Below are positions 37,001 to 44,423 of a stretch of 63,577 nucleotides of DNA, piece by piece. Source of the stretch: a virus; the IMG/VR virus record IMGVR_UViG_3300017917_002948, positions 1 to 63,577 of that record; one strand, given 5' to 3'. Below the pieces are notes generated by a model. That model ran no database searches. It was not told the origin of the DNA and was given only the letters and a program-made list of their open reading frames with translations. Each line of letters starts with the position of its first letter. The first letter of the stretch is position 1. Both the position numbers and the translations under genes were made by a program.

Positions 37001-38513
37001 AGATGAGTTATTACATTTAGGAAATGGAATAGTTCAATACTACAGACTAAAAGGACTTGAAGAACATGAAGATGAGGAGTTCTACAAAAACACAATGGAG
37101 TTCATTAGTGATCATCTAATTGGTCAAGTAATGGATACTAATAAAGAAACTTCATTTACTAGAAAAAATATTAGAATATTTAATAAAACAGCCAATGTAG
37201 AAAAGGTAATGCTTGCAGGTAAAGATTATGTATCTGCTACTTCAATGTGGTTACAAGTACCAAACGGTATTGCCAACACTGCATTGATTACTATATTGAA
37301 CAGAAAAGAATCACTCAAAGGATCTTTAGCAAAAAGATTAGGAGTAGAAGAGTCTGCAATAGATTTTACTTTTAAAGATTTAAACTTTGCAGATGCTCAA
37401 ATAGGTGTACTTATGAAAGACATGATGCTTGGTAATCTTAATAAAAATAAACTCTGGTTACTGGCAAGAGAACTTAAATACCTACCTGACAATTATGACT
37501 ATAAAGGAATTAAAGATCAGTTATCTTCTGCAAGAAACAAAGCTCTTGATGATAAATATTTGTACTTTGCACATAGCCTTGGTGAAACATACGGTCAACT
37601 TGTGTTACTTGCTGCTCAAATGAAACACATGGGTCTCTATGATAAGTACGAAGTAGAAGAAGTAAAGAATGAACAAGGAGAAGTTGTATACAACGAACTT
37701 GTATGGAAAGGTGGAGTAAGATTCAAAACAGTTGATGGTAGAGAGATAACTGGAATCAGTCCGGAAGAAACAATGAGAATTAAAAAAGTTTCTCAAAGAA
37801 TACATGGTGGCTACCGTAAAGAAGAAAGAACTGCTATGGAACTTACTGCTTTAGGTAAGTGGGCACTGCAGTTTAAAAAATACATACCTTCTATTCTAAA
37901 CAACATGTTCCAACAAAAAGGAGAAGACTTCTCTTTAGGTTATTGGAAGAAGTTTCCTGAACAACAAGATGGTGAAGATGTTTACCAATGGGTAGGTAGA
38001 GTAAATGAAGGTAGAGTATGGACAGTAATTAACGTACTTTTAAACTATGCAAGGTTGTCAAAAAACACTGAATACAATTGGGCAAACTTACAAGGAGAAC
38101 AAAAAAAGAATCTTATTGAGGCTGCTTTGACTGCAACATTTGTAATGACTTTATTAATGGCAAGGGGAGCATTCTTTGATGATGACGATGAGGAAACTCA
38201 ACTATATAAAAAGTACAGTAGGTTAATGGAAGACATTACTCAAGGTTGGTTACCAAGTGACTTACTTAGAAACTTCCAAACTCAAACAGCAGTTCTTCCT
38301 AAAACATTTGATATAATGCAGGCATGGACTACATTTGTTTATGATGGTATAATTAAAGGAGAAGAAACCCAGCAAGGTAGAACAAAAGGACTTATTCAAG
38401 TATTTAGAACTACTCCAGCATTAAACGCAGGTTGGCAATGGGATAAATACTTACCAAATGAATATCAATTCATACCAGGTATATTTGGACCAAGCTACAT
38501 GCAACCAAGATAA
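34014..38513 (+). CDS. Large virion protein with zincin and PD-(D/E)XK nuclease domains
   Basis: This 1,499-residue protein begins one base after the polymerase gene stop. HEAIH at 164-168 with surrounding VVLHEAIHAFT is a metallopeptidase-like zincin. The stretch TTIDGLIKHSDGYYTLLDFK (D531, D545, K547) matches the D...D-x-K core of RecB-type PD-(D/E)XK nucleases. The middle is helical and Lys/Glu-rich. Near the C-terminus a hydrophobic segment (LTATFVMTLLMARGAFF) precedes an acidic run. It is the last gene of the virion arm and probably a second ejected cargo protein. The zincin call is weaker than the nuclease call. Confidence 0.7.
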   Translation: MNCVNESSPEYKKYLDSGIDNRLLLNIIIKQYQKRNNTDAFPSVNHVMKIMRPEVAPAEIVEVKPTVEVQEKTEAQKRQPPHKAKLSEYVNEIINQTTNPNLKRLAKKMLLFLDKNNVEVEYTSIEDDNKEGVLLGRYDSTRNVIEINRDVEMSTEQMIEVVLHEAIHAFTISTLRKQNPTQKEIDFRNAADKYYNMFIAAARRELGLTEEQLKDKYNGFLNKEEFVAELLTDKDFYNLLKKLEKSDPEKLFNALIRVIRLIANYISSGGINIYNEEMRGSLDPYVEYLVDFMQKDFVYEYTPGFNANKKSVKVDHVKLIKEDNEKAGLKLTADESSYTDSSGNLFSRLTDFVTTNFNNRYAIDKTLSPKELTQKIAEGQAKSDWKKAEDSSDDFTGTINFPVLNHETGLTEVKVVSYPDLVEIKRQDIEAGRMYGKLVHKVIEIRIARDKNDDYLAKKLLDEATEIVKGKPGLYPPLNPSSVNWILSDDFTRAFNDAGIQFFRRIQENADVMESELSVFSNKFNVATTIDGLIKHSDGYYTLLDFKSGKRFLNDPNEAVLLKYAQSLYGDVFDTKLSKAKLELAFRALLLKEKYGDIKFRDIRVIHLADQEFNIFDVDQLQTYMTIIERFYKETNPELHKELKERNLFNADLYKAPSKSFSELLTENTLTKEQKLAKLKQELETLMLSYPEAKRSYSIREKIVQLTKDINDLEFGVLNVEDDKLDMGLFKRYLGTITDSFNPILQRFSVAFYKAEDKINKEEAEVNKLHNSAYFELEKEYYRKFPQKKLLNKGVAGGIVWTTKDLNGQGIFDFMWEKKNKAGDYGNYFKPLSKILADPSLSAAQKNYAKMFRENIEKHYNETMLRKITIKKTFKVSEDGKYTKKTKNVEMTIAKALGYPETLPEDFTPRLLTTVEELSQREKVGILDKKTRDFYYKQRFQTFLEKEMLPKDQKNLGIPVKYMGQSPYLINNELHTFNPEIILKQFTSSMIKKKYKDELLHLGNGIVQYYRLKGLEEHEDEEFYKNTMEFISDHLIGQVMDTNKETSFTRKNIRIFNKTANVEKVMLAGKDYVSATSMWLQVPNGIANTALITILNRKESLKGSLAKRLGVEESAIDFTFKDLNFADAQIGVLMKDMMLGNLNKNKLWLLARELKYLPDNYDYKGIKDQLSSARNKALDDKYLYFAHSLGETYGQLVLLAAQMKHMGLYDKYEVEEVKNEQGEVVYNELVWKGGVRFKTVDGREITGISPEETMRIKKVSQRIHGGYRKEERTAMELTALGKWALQFKKYIPSILNNMFQQKGEDFSLGYWKKFPEQQDGEDVYQWVGRVNEGRVWTVINVLLNYARLSKNTEYNWANLQGEQKKNLIEAALTATFVMTLLMARGAFFDDDDEETQLYKKYSRLMEDITQGWLPSDLLRNFQTQTAVLPKTFDIMQAWTTFVYDGIIKGEETQQGRTKGLIQVFRTTPALNAGWQWDKYLPNEYQFIPGIFGPSYMQPR

Positions 38514-38526
38514 GCTGAAGAATAAA

Positions 38527-38547
38527 AAGGGAGCATTAAGCTCCCTT
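38527..38547. terminator. Bidirectional terminator between convergent arms
   Basis: 8-bp stem AAGGGAGC/GCTCCCTT with loop ATTAA. On the plus strand it is followed by CTTCGTTT. On the minus strand it runs into TTTTTATT. It ends the virion arm (stop at 38513) and the replication arm (stop at 38554). Confidence 0.85.
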
Positions 38548-38553
38548 CTTCGT

Positions 38554-38910
38554 TTATTGTATATTCTCTTCTGATATCAACGTTTCGTAATAACTTACGA
38601 TTTCAGAAATCTTTTCATCTGAGAGGTCAGCATATGGACCTCTTTTTTCTTTTACATCACTTATTGTTTTTTCATAACTATAAAGATCAAATTTTCTTTT
38701 TGCAATTAAGTATCTGTTATACTTCTCATTTTCTATTTTCTCATTAGCTTTCCTAAGTTCTTCTTTTAGTTTGCCAATTTCAGAAACTAGAAATGATTCA
38801 TAACTTTTTGAATTTGATTGCATGTTTGTAGTATTATCTATTGAATCATTGTTTGTTGTAGTAGAACTAGTATTATATAGCTTATAATTGTAAGTGTGAT
38901 AAGTTGCCAT
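38554..38910 (-). CDS. Hypothetical protein, coiled-coil
   Basis: This 118-residue protein is the last gene of the minus-strand arm, ending 7 nt from the shared terminator. The N-terminal 40 residues are Thr/Asn/Ser-rich and probably disordered. A charged coiled coil follows (SEIGKLKEELRKANEKIENEK), then a short helical end (LSDEKISEIVSYYETLIS). I do not recognise a family. It lies 1 nt after the next upstream gene, so it is probably co-transcribed with the UDG region. Confidence 0.55.
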   Translation of the reverse strand: MATYHTYNYKLYNTSSTTTNNDSIDNTTNMQSNSKSYESFLVSEIGKLKEELRKANEKIENEKYNRYLIAKRKFDLYSYEKTISDVKEKRGPYADLSDEKISEIVSYYETLISEENIQ

Positions 38911-38911
38911 A

Positions 38912-39145
38912 CTAATCGCTTTTGTTTTTTCTAATTGCTTTCATTGCTTCTAATTGTAAAGTTAATCTTTCTGAAAATTCTTCATCAGTTACATCATGAA
39001 GTATTTCACTTTCATCTAAGCAAGTAACATTATCTAAAAGTTGACCTATTTGTAGTTCATCTCTGATTACCCATAGCTCAATTAAATTAAGAATGATTTC
39101 TTTTTTTTCATCACTTAATTTACCAAATAATCGGTTGTTTTCCAT
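38912..39145 (-). CDS. Hypothetical small protein
   Basis: This 77-residue acidic, helical protein (MENNRLFGKLSDEKKEIILNLIELW) overlaps the end of the UDG gene by 26 nt. It ends in TAG, which supports use of TAG as a real stop in this phage. No motif or membrane segment is visible and the function is unknown. Confidence 0.55.
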   Translation of the reverse strand: MENNRLFGKLSDEKKEIILNLIELWVIRDELQIGQLLDNVTCLDESEILHDVTDEEFSERLTLQLEAMKAIRKNKSD

Positions 39146-39782
39146 TTTCTATTAATATTTCGTTAGCTTGATTAAAGTGATTACATCCTTCAAACTTATC
39201 CTTAGTATTTAAAGGACTAGGATGACCTGCAAATAGTAAGTGATGTTTAACAGGACTAATTATTTTACTAAAGGATTGAGCATGCCTACCCCATAGTAAA
39301 AAGATTATATCTTCTGTTTCTTCACTTATTGCTTTGACTACTTCATTAGTAAATACTTTCCACTCTTTTGAATGTGATCCTGCTTCACTTTCTCTTACAG
39401 TAAGTGCAGTGTTTAACAGTAATACGCCTTGAATAGCCCAATTTTCTAAAGAGTTACCTCCATTAAAAGATCCAGTACTTTCAATTACTTCTTTCTTTAT
39501 TACCTTTAAACTTGGTGGTAAATACTTTTCATCCAATGCATCGGGTACACCAAAGGCAAGTCCTGTTGCCATACCTGGGGTATGATAAGGATCCTGACCA
39601 ATGATTACTACTTTTAGATCTGAAAGATTGCACAGAGTAAAAGCCCTGAAAACATTCTCAGGGCTAGGATATACTACTGTGTTATTTCTTTCTTGTTGGA
39701 TAAAGTTTGAAAGATCTTTTGTGCTTGGTAAACTGAATACTGGTTTAAGAAGATTATCCCAATTGTTGTTAAATCTAGACAT
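39120..39782 (-). CDS. ung: Uracil-DNA glycosylase (family 1)
   Basis: This 220-residue protein has the usual length of family 1 enzymes. Motif A GQDPYHTPGMATGLAFG contains the catalytic D64; motif B GHPSPLN has H187; VLLLNTALTVR and FLLWGRHAQ are also typical. It removes uracil from DNA, opening base-excision repair. Its presence in the replication arm argues that this phage does not use uracil in place of thymine and removes uracil from its DNA. It is preceded by a gene whose stop shares one base with its start. Confidence 0.95.
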   Translation of the reverse strand: MSRFNNNWDNLLKPVFSLPSTKDLSNFIQQERNNTVVYPSPENVFRAFTLCNLSDLKVVIIGQDPYHTPGMATGLAFGVPDALDEKYLPPSLKVIKKEVIESTGSFNGGNSLENWAIQGVLLLNTALTVRESEAGSHSKEWKVFTNEVVKAISEETEDIIFLLWGRHAQSFSKIISPVKHHLLFAGHPSPLNTKDKFEGCNHFNQANEILIENGKQPIIW

Positions 39783-40423
39783 TAGAATTTTCCTCCGGTA
39801 TTAATGTATTCATAAATGACTCCGTTTGGTTTAAATTGTTCTTCATCGTAAAATTCCAAATCCGTATTGAAAAAACTTTCAACCTCACCTACTTCTTTTA
39901 TCATACTCTCAGGCACACCAAGTTGTTCAGCAAGCTTTTTGTATTGCTCAGGAGTTGGATTTAATCTGTAATCAATATAGAGAACTACACCTTGATTATC
40001 TGAATAGAATACTTTTACTCGAGTTTTAAACTCTTTAGAAACAGTACTATATTTAGTTCCATAAACTTTATAGAAATCTTCTAAGTACTGCTCAGGTATT
40101 CTTGAACAAATAATTGTAAAGGTATCATTTTCAATCTTGCTCTCAAAGTGTTCATCAAAGCATAGTTTGTTAATGACTTTCTCAAATTGATTCTCGTTAA
40201 ATTTCTCCTCGGATACAGATCTATTTACAAATACAGTATACAATAATGCTTGCTCATCACAGTAAGTATTAAAGTAATTTGTTTTGACATAATCTGTACG
40301 ATACTTAGGTGCTAACAGTGGCCTAAGATAAATTGAAGTTTTAGTTAAGTCCCAAGAGTAAGAAGGTTTATCTTCAGCTTTCTTACTTTTCGCCAACACA
40401 AAATCAAACATTTTTTCTGACAT
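39782..40423 (-). CDS. Hypothetical protein of the replication arm
   Basis: This 213-residue protein has no motif I recognise. It is a soluble, mixed alpha/beta protein with acidic and aromatic residues. MSEKMFDF gives two possible starts four codons apart. It overlaps the exonuclease gene by 20 nt upstream and touches UDG downstream, so it is probably translated with DNA-repair genes. A role in replication or repair is suggested only by position. Confidence 0.55.
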   Translation of the reverse strand: MSEKMFDFVLAKSKKAEDKPSYSWDLTKTSIYLRPLLAPKYRTDYVKTNYFNTYCDEQALLYTVFVNRSVSEEKFNENQFEKVINKLCFDEHFESKIENDTFTIICSRIPEQYLEDFYKVYGTKYSTVSKEFKTRVKVFYSDNQGVVLYIDYRLNPTPEQYKKLAEQLGVPESMIKEVGEVESFFNTDLEFYDEEQFKPNGVIYEYINTGGKF

Positions 40424-41141
40424 AACTTTCTATAGGTTTTAAAGTATCAATTTTAATAACCTCAGGCTCATTGAAATCTTCATAAGTGTCAAGTAGACGG
40501 AGCATTCTGTAATTTTCGTAAAACTTAATGATACCTTCATATTCACCAAATTTATCTACATATATTCCAAATACTCTATGCCTCATAGAACTTTCATCGA
40601 GACCTTTCAATATTTTCTCAGCACCTTTTGGTCCTATTCCGTAAATACATTTTACATTATCTGAAACATCACCCATCAACATTTGTTTCCAAAAGTTTGT
40701 GTATGCCTCAGCAGGTTCTAGTTTGAAACTATTCTTCTTTGTAATGTTATAGAAGTTACCCGGAACTTGTAAGAGATCTTTATCATTAGTACAGATAATA
40801 CCGTTATCTCTTTTCTTATTAGATATGATTAACGCATCATCTGCTTCTATCCTTTCGGTAAGATAAAAACCTAACTCACTTATTAAAAACTTTTTTACTT
40901 CATAAAACCATTTCGGTTTCTCTTTCGTCCTTGTAGATTTGTACGAATTATCTCTTGGAATACTATACCTAAAGTTATTGGGCCCTGTGAGATAAGCAAT
41001 GTAGCTATCGGTACTGTTGTTAATAAGAATCTCAAATAGTAAAGTGTAAATGTATTCTTTAACTTTATTGAAATCCTCTTCGTTTTCGTTTGCATATGCA
41101 GACCTATACAGAATTACATCTCCGTCTATTAAACATATCAT
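40404..41141 (-). CDS. 5'-3' exonuclease / flap endonuclease
   Basis: From the ATG at 41141 the protein is 245 residues. This start is chosen because AGGAGA lies about 7 nt upstream and the ATGA overlap with the previous gene is typical; an upstream in-frame start would add nine basic residues. ICLIDGDVILYRSA carries the first acidic metal ligands, RIEADDALI the central acidic cluster and TNDKDLLQVPG a further conserved Asp pair, with GIGPKGAEKIL as the helix-hairpin-helix. These mark the FEN family that removes 5' flaps or RNA primers. It would complement the family B polymerase, which lacks a 5' nuclease. Confidence 0.9.
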   Translation of the reverse strand: MICLIDGDVILYRSAYANENEEDFNKVKEYIYTLLFEILINNSTDSYIAYLTGPNNFRYSIPRDNSYKSTRTKEKPKWFYEVKKFLISELGFYLTERIEADDALIISNKKRDNGIICTNDKDLLQVPGNFYNITKKNSFKLEPAEAYTNFWKQMLMGDVSDNVKCIYGIGPKGAEKILKGLDESSMRHRVFGIYVDKFGEYEGIIKFYENYRMLRLLDTYEDFNEPEVIKIDTLKPIESYVRKNV

Positions 41142-41338
41142 GAAACTTCTCCTACGGTTATATACCACTTAGGATTAGTTTCTTCTAATTCTCTTTCTAA
41201 TTTAGATTGTATCTCTTCAGAAAAATTATTATTGAACACTAATTCCAAATGATTTTTGTTAGACAATAAATTAATTGTGTCTTCTTCTGATTCTTCATCA
41301 AGAATTTGACGTTTTAGTTTTTCGCTTACTGTGAACAT
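41138..41338 (-). CDS. Hypothetical small acidic protein
   Basis: This 66-residue protein lies between the RusA-like and exonuclease genes, overlapping the former by 41 nt and the latter by ATGA. It is Glu/Asn-rich and helical (EKLKRQILDEESEEDTINLL). No family is recognised. The tight coupling on both sides supports it being a real gene. Confidence 0.5.
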   Translation of the reverse strand: MFTVSEKLKRQILDEESEEDTINLLSNKNHLELVFNNNFSEEIQSKLERELEETNPKWYITVGEVS

Positions 41339-41885
41339 TTTTTAAACTTTTTATAGTTATTATTAATTTTGAACTATCTGATTCTACAAAGTCACATGGT
41401 ATGGATTGGATACACTTTACGTTATCGTCTTCCATTAAAGCTGGGTATTTTTCTCTATCAGGAATATAACTATTTCGTTTACCTTTAGTTACTTTAATAA
41501 ACTCAACATTTCCACATAGCGCATCTTGTATACACTTTCTGTACCAAGATACATGGTTGTCGAGATCATAGTCACCAAGAGGTCCATAAAATGTTAACCC
41601 TATTGACAGAGGATAATGCTTTTTGTTTATAAACTTCAGTTTCTTTTTTTTGAATATTTCGTAAAAGTAAACCTTAATTTCTTTTGCAATCTTACTTCTC
41701 AAATGATGATCGATACCTGACCATAAATCTTGACCATTTATCTTTCTCATTCTAGGTTTGTTTGCACTTCTAGGATTAGATATTACTTTCTCCCCATCTT
41801 TGTTGACTTTGTATTTGGGACGAACGGCTTTTGAAATAGTAACCTCTTTTATATAGTCGTCCACTTCTATTATTATATCTTTCAT
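41298..41885 (-). CDS. RusA-like Holliday junction resolvase
   Basis: This 195-residue protein contains GPLGDYDLDNHVSWYRKCIQDAL followed later by EDDNVKCI, as separate short motifs: the D-x-D-N-x-x-K spacing with a later Asp pair and Val is the RusA signature. RusA dimers cut four-way DNA junctions. The N-terminal region with several Arg/Lys before RKINGQDLW would contact DNA. It follows the primase gene with a shared base at the stop-start junction and precedes the exonuclease. It may resolve replication or recombination junctions before packaging. Confidence 0.75.
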   Translation of the reverse strand: MKDIIIEVDDYIKEVTISKAVRPKYKVNKDGEKVISNPRSANKPRMRKINGQDLWSGIDHHLRSKIAKEIKVYFYEIFKKKKLKFINKKHYPLSIGLTFYGPLGDYDLDNHVSWYRKCIQDALCGNVEFIKVTKGKRNSYIPDREKYPALMEDDNVKCIQSIPCDFVESDSSKLIITIKSLKNVHSKRKTKTSNS

Positions 41886-42820
41886 TATATTAAACTGTTT
41901 AGTAATGCTTTGGCATATTCGCTTCCTTTATTATTATTAACATCCGATATATCCTTACCCAGATCATTCGGTATTACTATTTGGTCTATGTCATACATCT
42001 CAGATATTATCTCAGAAAACTTTACACCTGTTTCATCATTGTCGTATAATATAACGATTGTTTTGAATCTTTGTTTCAACTCATTAATTATTTCCTCATT
42101 AGGTATAGAACATTCTCCTTGAAAGGATACTGATGCAATACCATAACTATACAATGTCATGATGTCTTTTAGACTCTTTGTGATTATCAAGAGATCCCCT
42201 GATTCAGGTAGTTGTTTCCAACCTTCAATCTCATCGGATGATCCAAAGAATCTCCACTTCTCTTCTTTATCTGAGTATGGTTTGTATATTTTCCAATTAG
42301 TAAACTTATAACCATAACAGTAAGGTTCGTCATCTATTTTCTTATAGTATAAATTTGTTTCAGGTGCTTGTATAAATAGATACTTTATTGCATACACTTC
42401 ATAAAACTTTAGAATACTTTCATTAATATTGAATTGATTCCAGTACTCTAAGTCTTGTGTGTTAAACTCTCTTGTTTCTACTGCATAGTTAATAACTGAA
42501 CTACTACGTTTCTTTGTAGGTTTGTTAAGATTAATCTTTTGGAAACCATTCTTGAACTTGTCAAATATGATTGTACCAACATTATCTCTATCAGTATATT
42601 CTAACTTTGCAACAAAATCAAAAGCATCACCTCTTTCACCTGTACTCCAATCTTTCCAGAAAACTTTATCTCCAACCTCTCTAAAAGTAATAGTAGGATG
42701 TTTATCTTTTCTAAAAGGAGAACATATAGGTTTCAATTGTCCTATATAGTTTTCAAGAAGATTCTTTTCAGATATATAATTCTTAATATTACTTATCGAA
42801 GTGTCAAATAAAGTTATCAT
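41885..42820 (-). CDS. DnaG-like DNA primase (Toprim)
   Basis: This 311-residue protein has an N-terminal segment CSPFRKDKHPT followed by WSTGERGDAFDFVA, the counterpart of the DnaG zinc-binding module but with only one of the expected cysteines kept. The Toprim part shows LLIITKSLKDIM, a phage variant in which the usual Glu is replaced, and YDNDETG with the metal-binding Asp pair. It makes primers for the replication fork with the DnaB-like helicase. The start codon lies only 5 nt after the U-tract of a terminator, so its expression may depend on readthrough. Confidence 0.8.
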   Translation of the reverse strand: MITLFDTSISNIKNYISEKNLLENYIGQLKPICSPFRKDKHPTITFREVGDKVFWKDWSTGERGDAFDFVAKLEYTDRDNVGTIIFDKFKNGFQKINLNKPTKKRSSSVINYAVETREFNTQDLEYWNQFNINESILKFYEVYAIKYLFIQAPETNLYYKKIDDEPYCYGYKFTNWKIYKPYSDKEEKWRFFGSSDEIEGWKQLPESGDLLIITKSLKDIMTLYSYGIASVSFQGECSIPNEEIINELKQRFKTIVILYDNDETGVKFSEIISEMYDIDQIVIPNDLGKDISDVNNNKGSEYAKALLNSLI

Positions 42821-42824
42821 AGAA

Positions 42825-42851
42825 AAAAATAAAAAGGGGGATTTCTCCCCC
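42825..42851 (-). terminator. Rho-independent terminator before primase
   Basis: Read on the minus strand, stem GGGGGA/TCCCCC (42836-42851) with loop GAAA is followed by TTTTTATTTTTTT. It lies between the stop of the ssDNA-binding-like gene and the primase start at 42820. Confidence 0.85.
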
Positions 42852-42873
42852 TCTTTAATTAAAGTTTACAATA

Positions 42874-43464
42874 TTATTGAATATGAGGAGGAACCATACC
42901 TGCAGGAGGCATCATTCCACCAATACCAGGAAGTACTACAGGTGCAACCTCTTTCCTTCTGTAATCATAGGGATTACTCTTGTCATAGGTGAGTGTTGTA
43001 GCTCCTTCAGTAATTGGTTCAGCCATTGGTGACTTAGGTGAAGGCAACGGAATAATTGCTTTGTCCCAAGACTTACCATTAGAAATAACTTCTTCACCGG
43101 AAAATTTCTGACGATATGGTTTGTTTGCAAGAAACTCATTTAGTTTCTGTACAAGTTCATCCACACTACTTGCAGTAAGATTGACCAAACCTTCTTCGCC
43201 AATGATTGCTCTTGCAATGTGACGAAGTTTGATAATAGTCATGTCGATAGGAGCTTGTTTCTTACCTTCAGCTACCTCAGTACTTGCAGGAAGCTCAGAG
43301 GATAGTTGTGCAGATCCGTCAGTAGTTCTGTGTTTGATTGTAATAATCTCACGATCAGTTCTTGCGTTCTTACCAAATTCAAACGAATCGATTACGACTT
43401 CGTGTACTCCGGGAGTAATAAATAAATTACCAGTTGTTTCTTTTACTTCAGCTAAATTAAACAT
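42874..43464 (-). CDS. Putative single-stranded DNA-binding protein
   Basis: This 196-residue protein begins FNLAEVKETTGNLFITPGVHEVVIDSFEF, written here as the region where an OB-like first strand pair would lie. The middle is charged and the C-terminus is Pro/Met/Gly-rich (GGMMPPAGMVPP). Such N-termini occur in small ssDNA-binding proteins of Bacteroidota phages, but I cannot verify an OB fold by eye. It is the only gene here with spacer on both sides (43 nt before, terminator after), which fits a highly expressed protein such as an SSB. The function is tentative. Confidence 0.45.
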   Translation of the reverse strand: MFNLAEVKETTGNLFITPGVHEVVIDSFEFGKNARTDREIITIKHRTTDGSAQLSSELPASTEVAEGKKQAPIDMTIIKLRHIARAIIGEEGLVNLTASSVDELVQKLNEFLANKPYRQKFSGEEVISNGKSWDKAIIPLPSPKSPMAEPITEGATTLTYDKSNPYDYRRKEVAPVVLPGIGGMMPPAGMVPPHIQ

Positions 43465-43507
43465 AAATTATTCTTTTTAATTGTTAATTATCCTTATTTA
43501 AAATTGA

Positions 43508-44104
43508 TTATTCAATGATTTTTACTTCACCATCTTCGGTCAATGAGTAGTTGACATTTGCAACATCAGCTAACTCATCAGTCATATATAAACCTCCGGT
43601 TAAGTCTGGAGCTATTCTGTCCAAAAGTCTGCTTAAACATCTCCAATAAGCCATTATTTTAGGTTGTTTCTTCCAATTGTCTTTTGTTACCAATCCCATT
43701 GAAGCAGCTTCAGAATAAGTATATCGACAATCCTCTTCAACCAAATGACCTTCTTGAACACGATAACCTTTGATTACAGTTTCATAGTCCATTAATTCCC
43801 CTGTTTCTTTGTTATACATGGGTTCCCAATCCTTAACAGTTTTCCACCACACTTTACCGGTTCTTCTCGCAAGACCCGCCTTCGCTTTCGGTTTGAGTGT
43901 AGCCTTACCCATTATTACATCAATCGCCTCAAATGATTGAAGTGGTTGAAAACCTAACTCTTTACCCTTTTGAATAATCAACACTGCTTGCTCAGGAGTT
44001 TTGATGTTCTCAGGTAAATATTTAGATTTAATGTAATAAGAAGCAATCTCCATTAACTGTGGAAGGCTGTTATTATTTTCTTCAGCTTTGATTATTTCGC
44101 TCAT
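43508..44104 (-). CDS. RecT-like single-strand annealing protein
   Basis: From MSEIIKAEENN the protein is 198 residues; TTG and ATG starts about 30 nt upstream (44137, 44134) are also possible and have a GGAG nearby. The phrases YLPENIKTPEQAVLIIQKGKEL and GFQPLQSFEAIDVIMGKATLKP, in two adjoining pieces, match phage proteins annotated as RecT-like or recombination mediators. These pair ssDNA with its complement. Position next to SSB-like and helicase genes fits. RecT assignment is by recalled resemblance, so an ERF-like or unrelated replication factor cannot be excluded. Confidence 0.5.
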   Translation of the reverse strand: MSEIIKAEENNNSLPQLMEIASYYIKSKYLPENIKTPEQAVLIIQKGKELGFQPLQSFEAIDVIMGKATLKPKAKAGLARRTGKVWWKTVKDWEPMYNKETGELMDYETVIKGYRVQEGHLVEEDCRYTYSEAASMGLVTKDNWKKQPKIMAYWRCLSRLLDRIAPDLTGGLYMTDELADVANVNYSLTEDGEVKIIE

Positions 44105-44423
44105 AATTTTCTTTGTATAAATTGTTTCTATCATCAATACCTACTCCGTTATTTATGGAGTGTTTTAACATCATCAAGGAAGCAATTGCATGATCCACAT
44201 GATGATTTCCAGATTCATCTATATCTTCCCCAGTCATAAAAGATATCATATGACGCATACAAGCATCAAAGTATCTTGACCATTCCATACCTTTACTATA
44301 GTTATATTTTCCGTAACGATTGCCACCATCAGTAAATGCTTTACTCACAGTCAACAGTACGTCTAAAGGTACGTCGGAAACTCTTACTTTACCACCATCG
44401 TCTTTAATAGCATTATTTTCCAT
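44082..44423 (-). CDS. dATP/dGTP diphosphohydrolase-like protein
   Basis: From MENNAIKDDGGKVRV the protein is 113 residues; this start overlaps the helicase stop by 11 nt, as neighbouring genes do, while an upstream in-frame start would add a hydrophobic segment read from helicase codons. RYGKYNYSKGMEWSRYFDAC, RHMISFMTGEDID and HHVDHAIASLMML match the conserved core of the small family often labelled dATP/dGTP diphosphohydrolase N-terminal domain (PF18909). The enzymatic activity is known only for relatives. A role in nucleotide pool control during replication is plausible. Confidence 0.7.
   Translation of the reverse strand: MENNAIKDDGGKVRVSDVPLDVLLTVSKAFTDGGNRYGKYNYSKGMEWSRYFDACMRHMISFMTGEDIDESGNHHVDHAIASLMMLKHSINNGVGIDDRNNLYKENYERNNQS

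Noticed and set aside
1-38513. Possible TAG-to-Gln recoding as in some crAss-like phages
   Set aside because: Large genes are open in the standard code without readthrough, and TAG is used as a stop for the small genes ending at 38912 and 59635.
41142-41168. Upstream start giving nine extra basic residues on the exonuclease
   Set aside because: ATG 41141 has AGGAGA before it and forms ATGA overlap with the previous gene.
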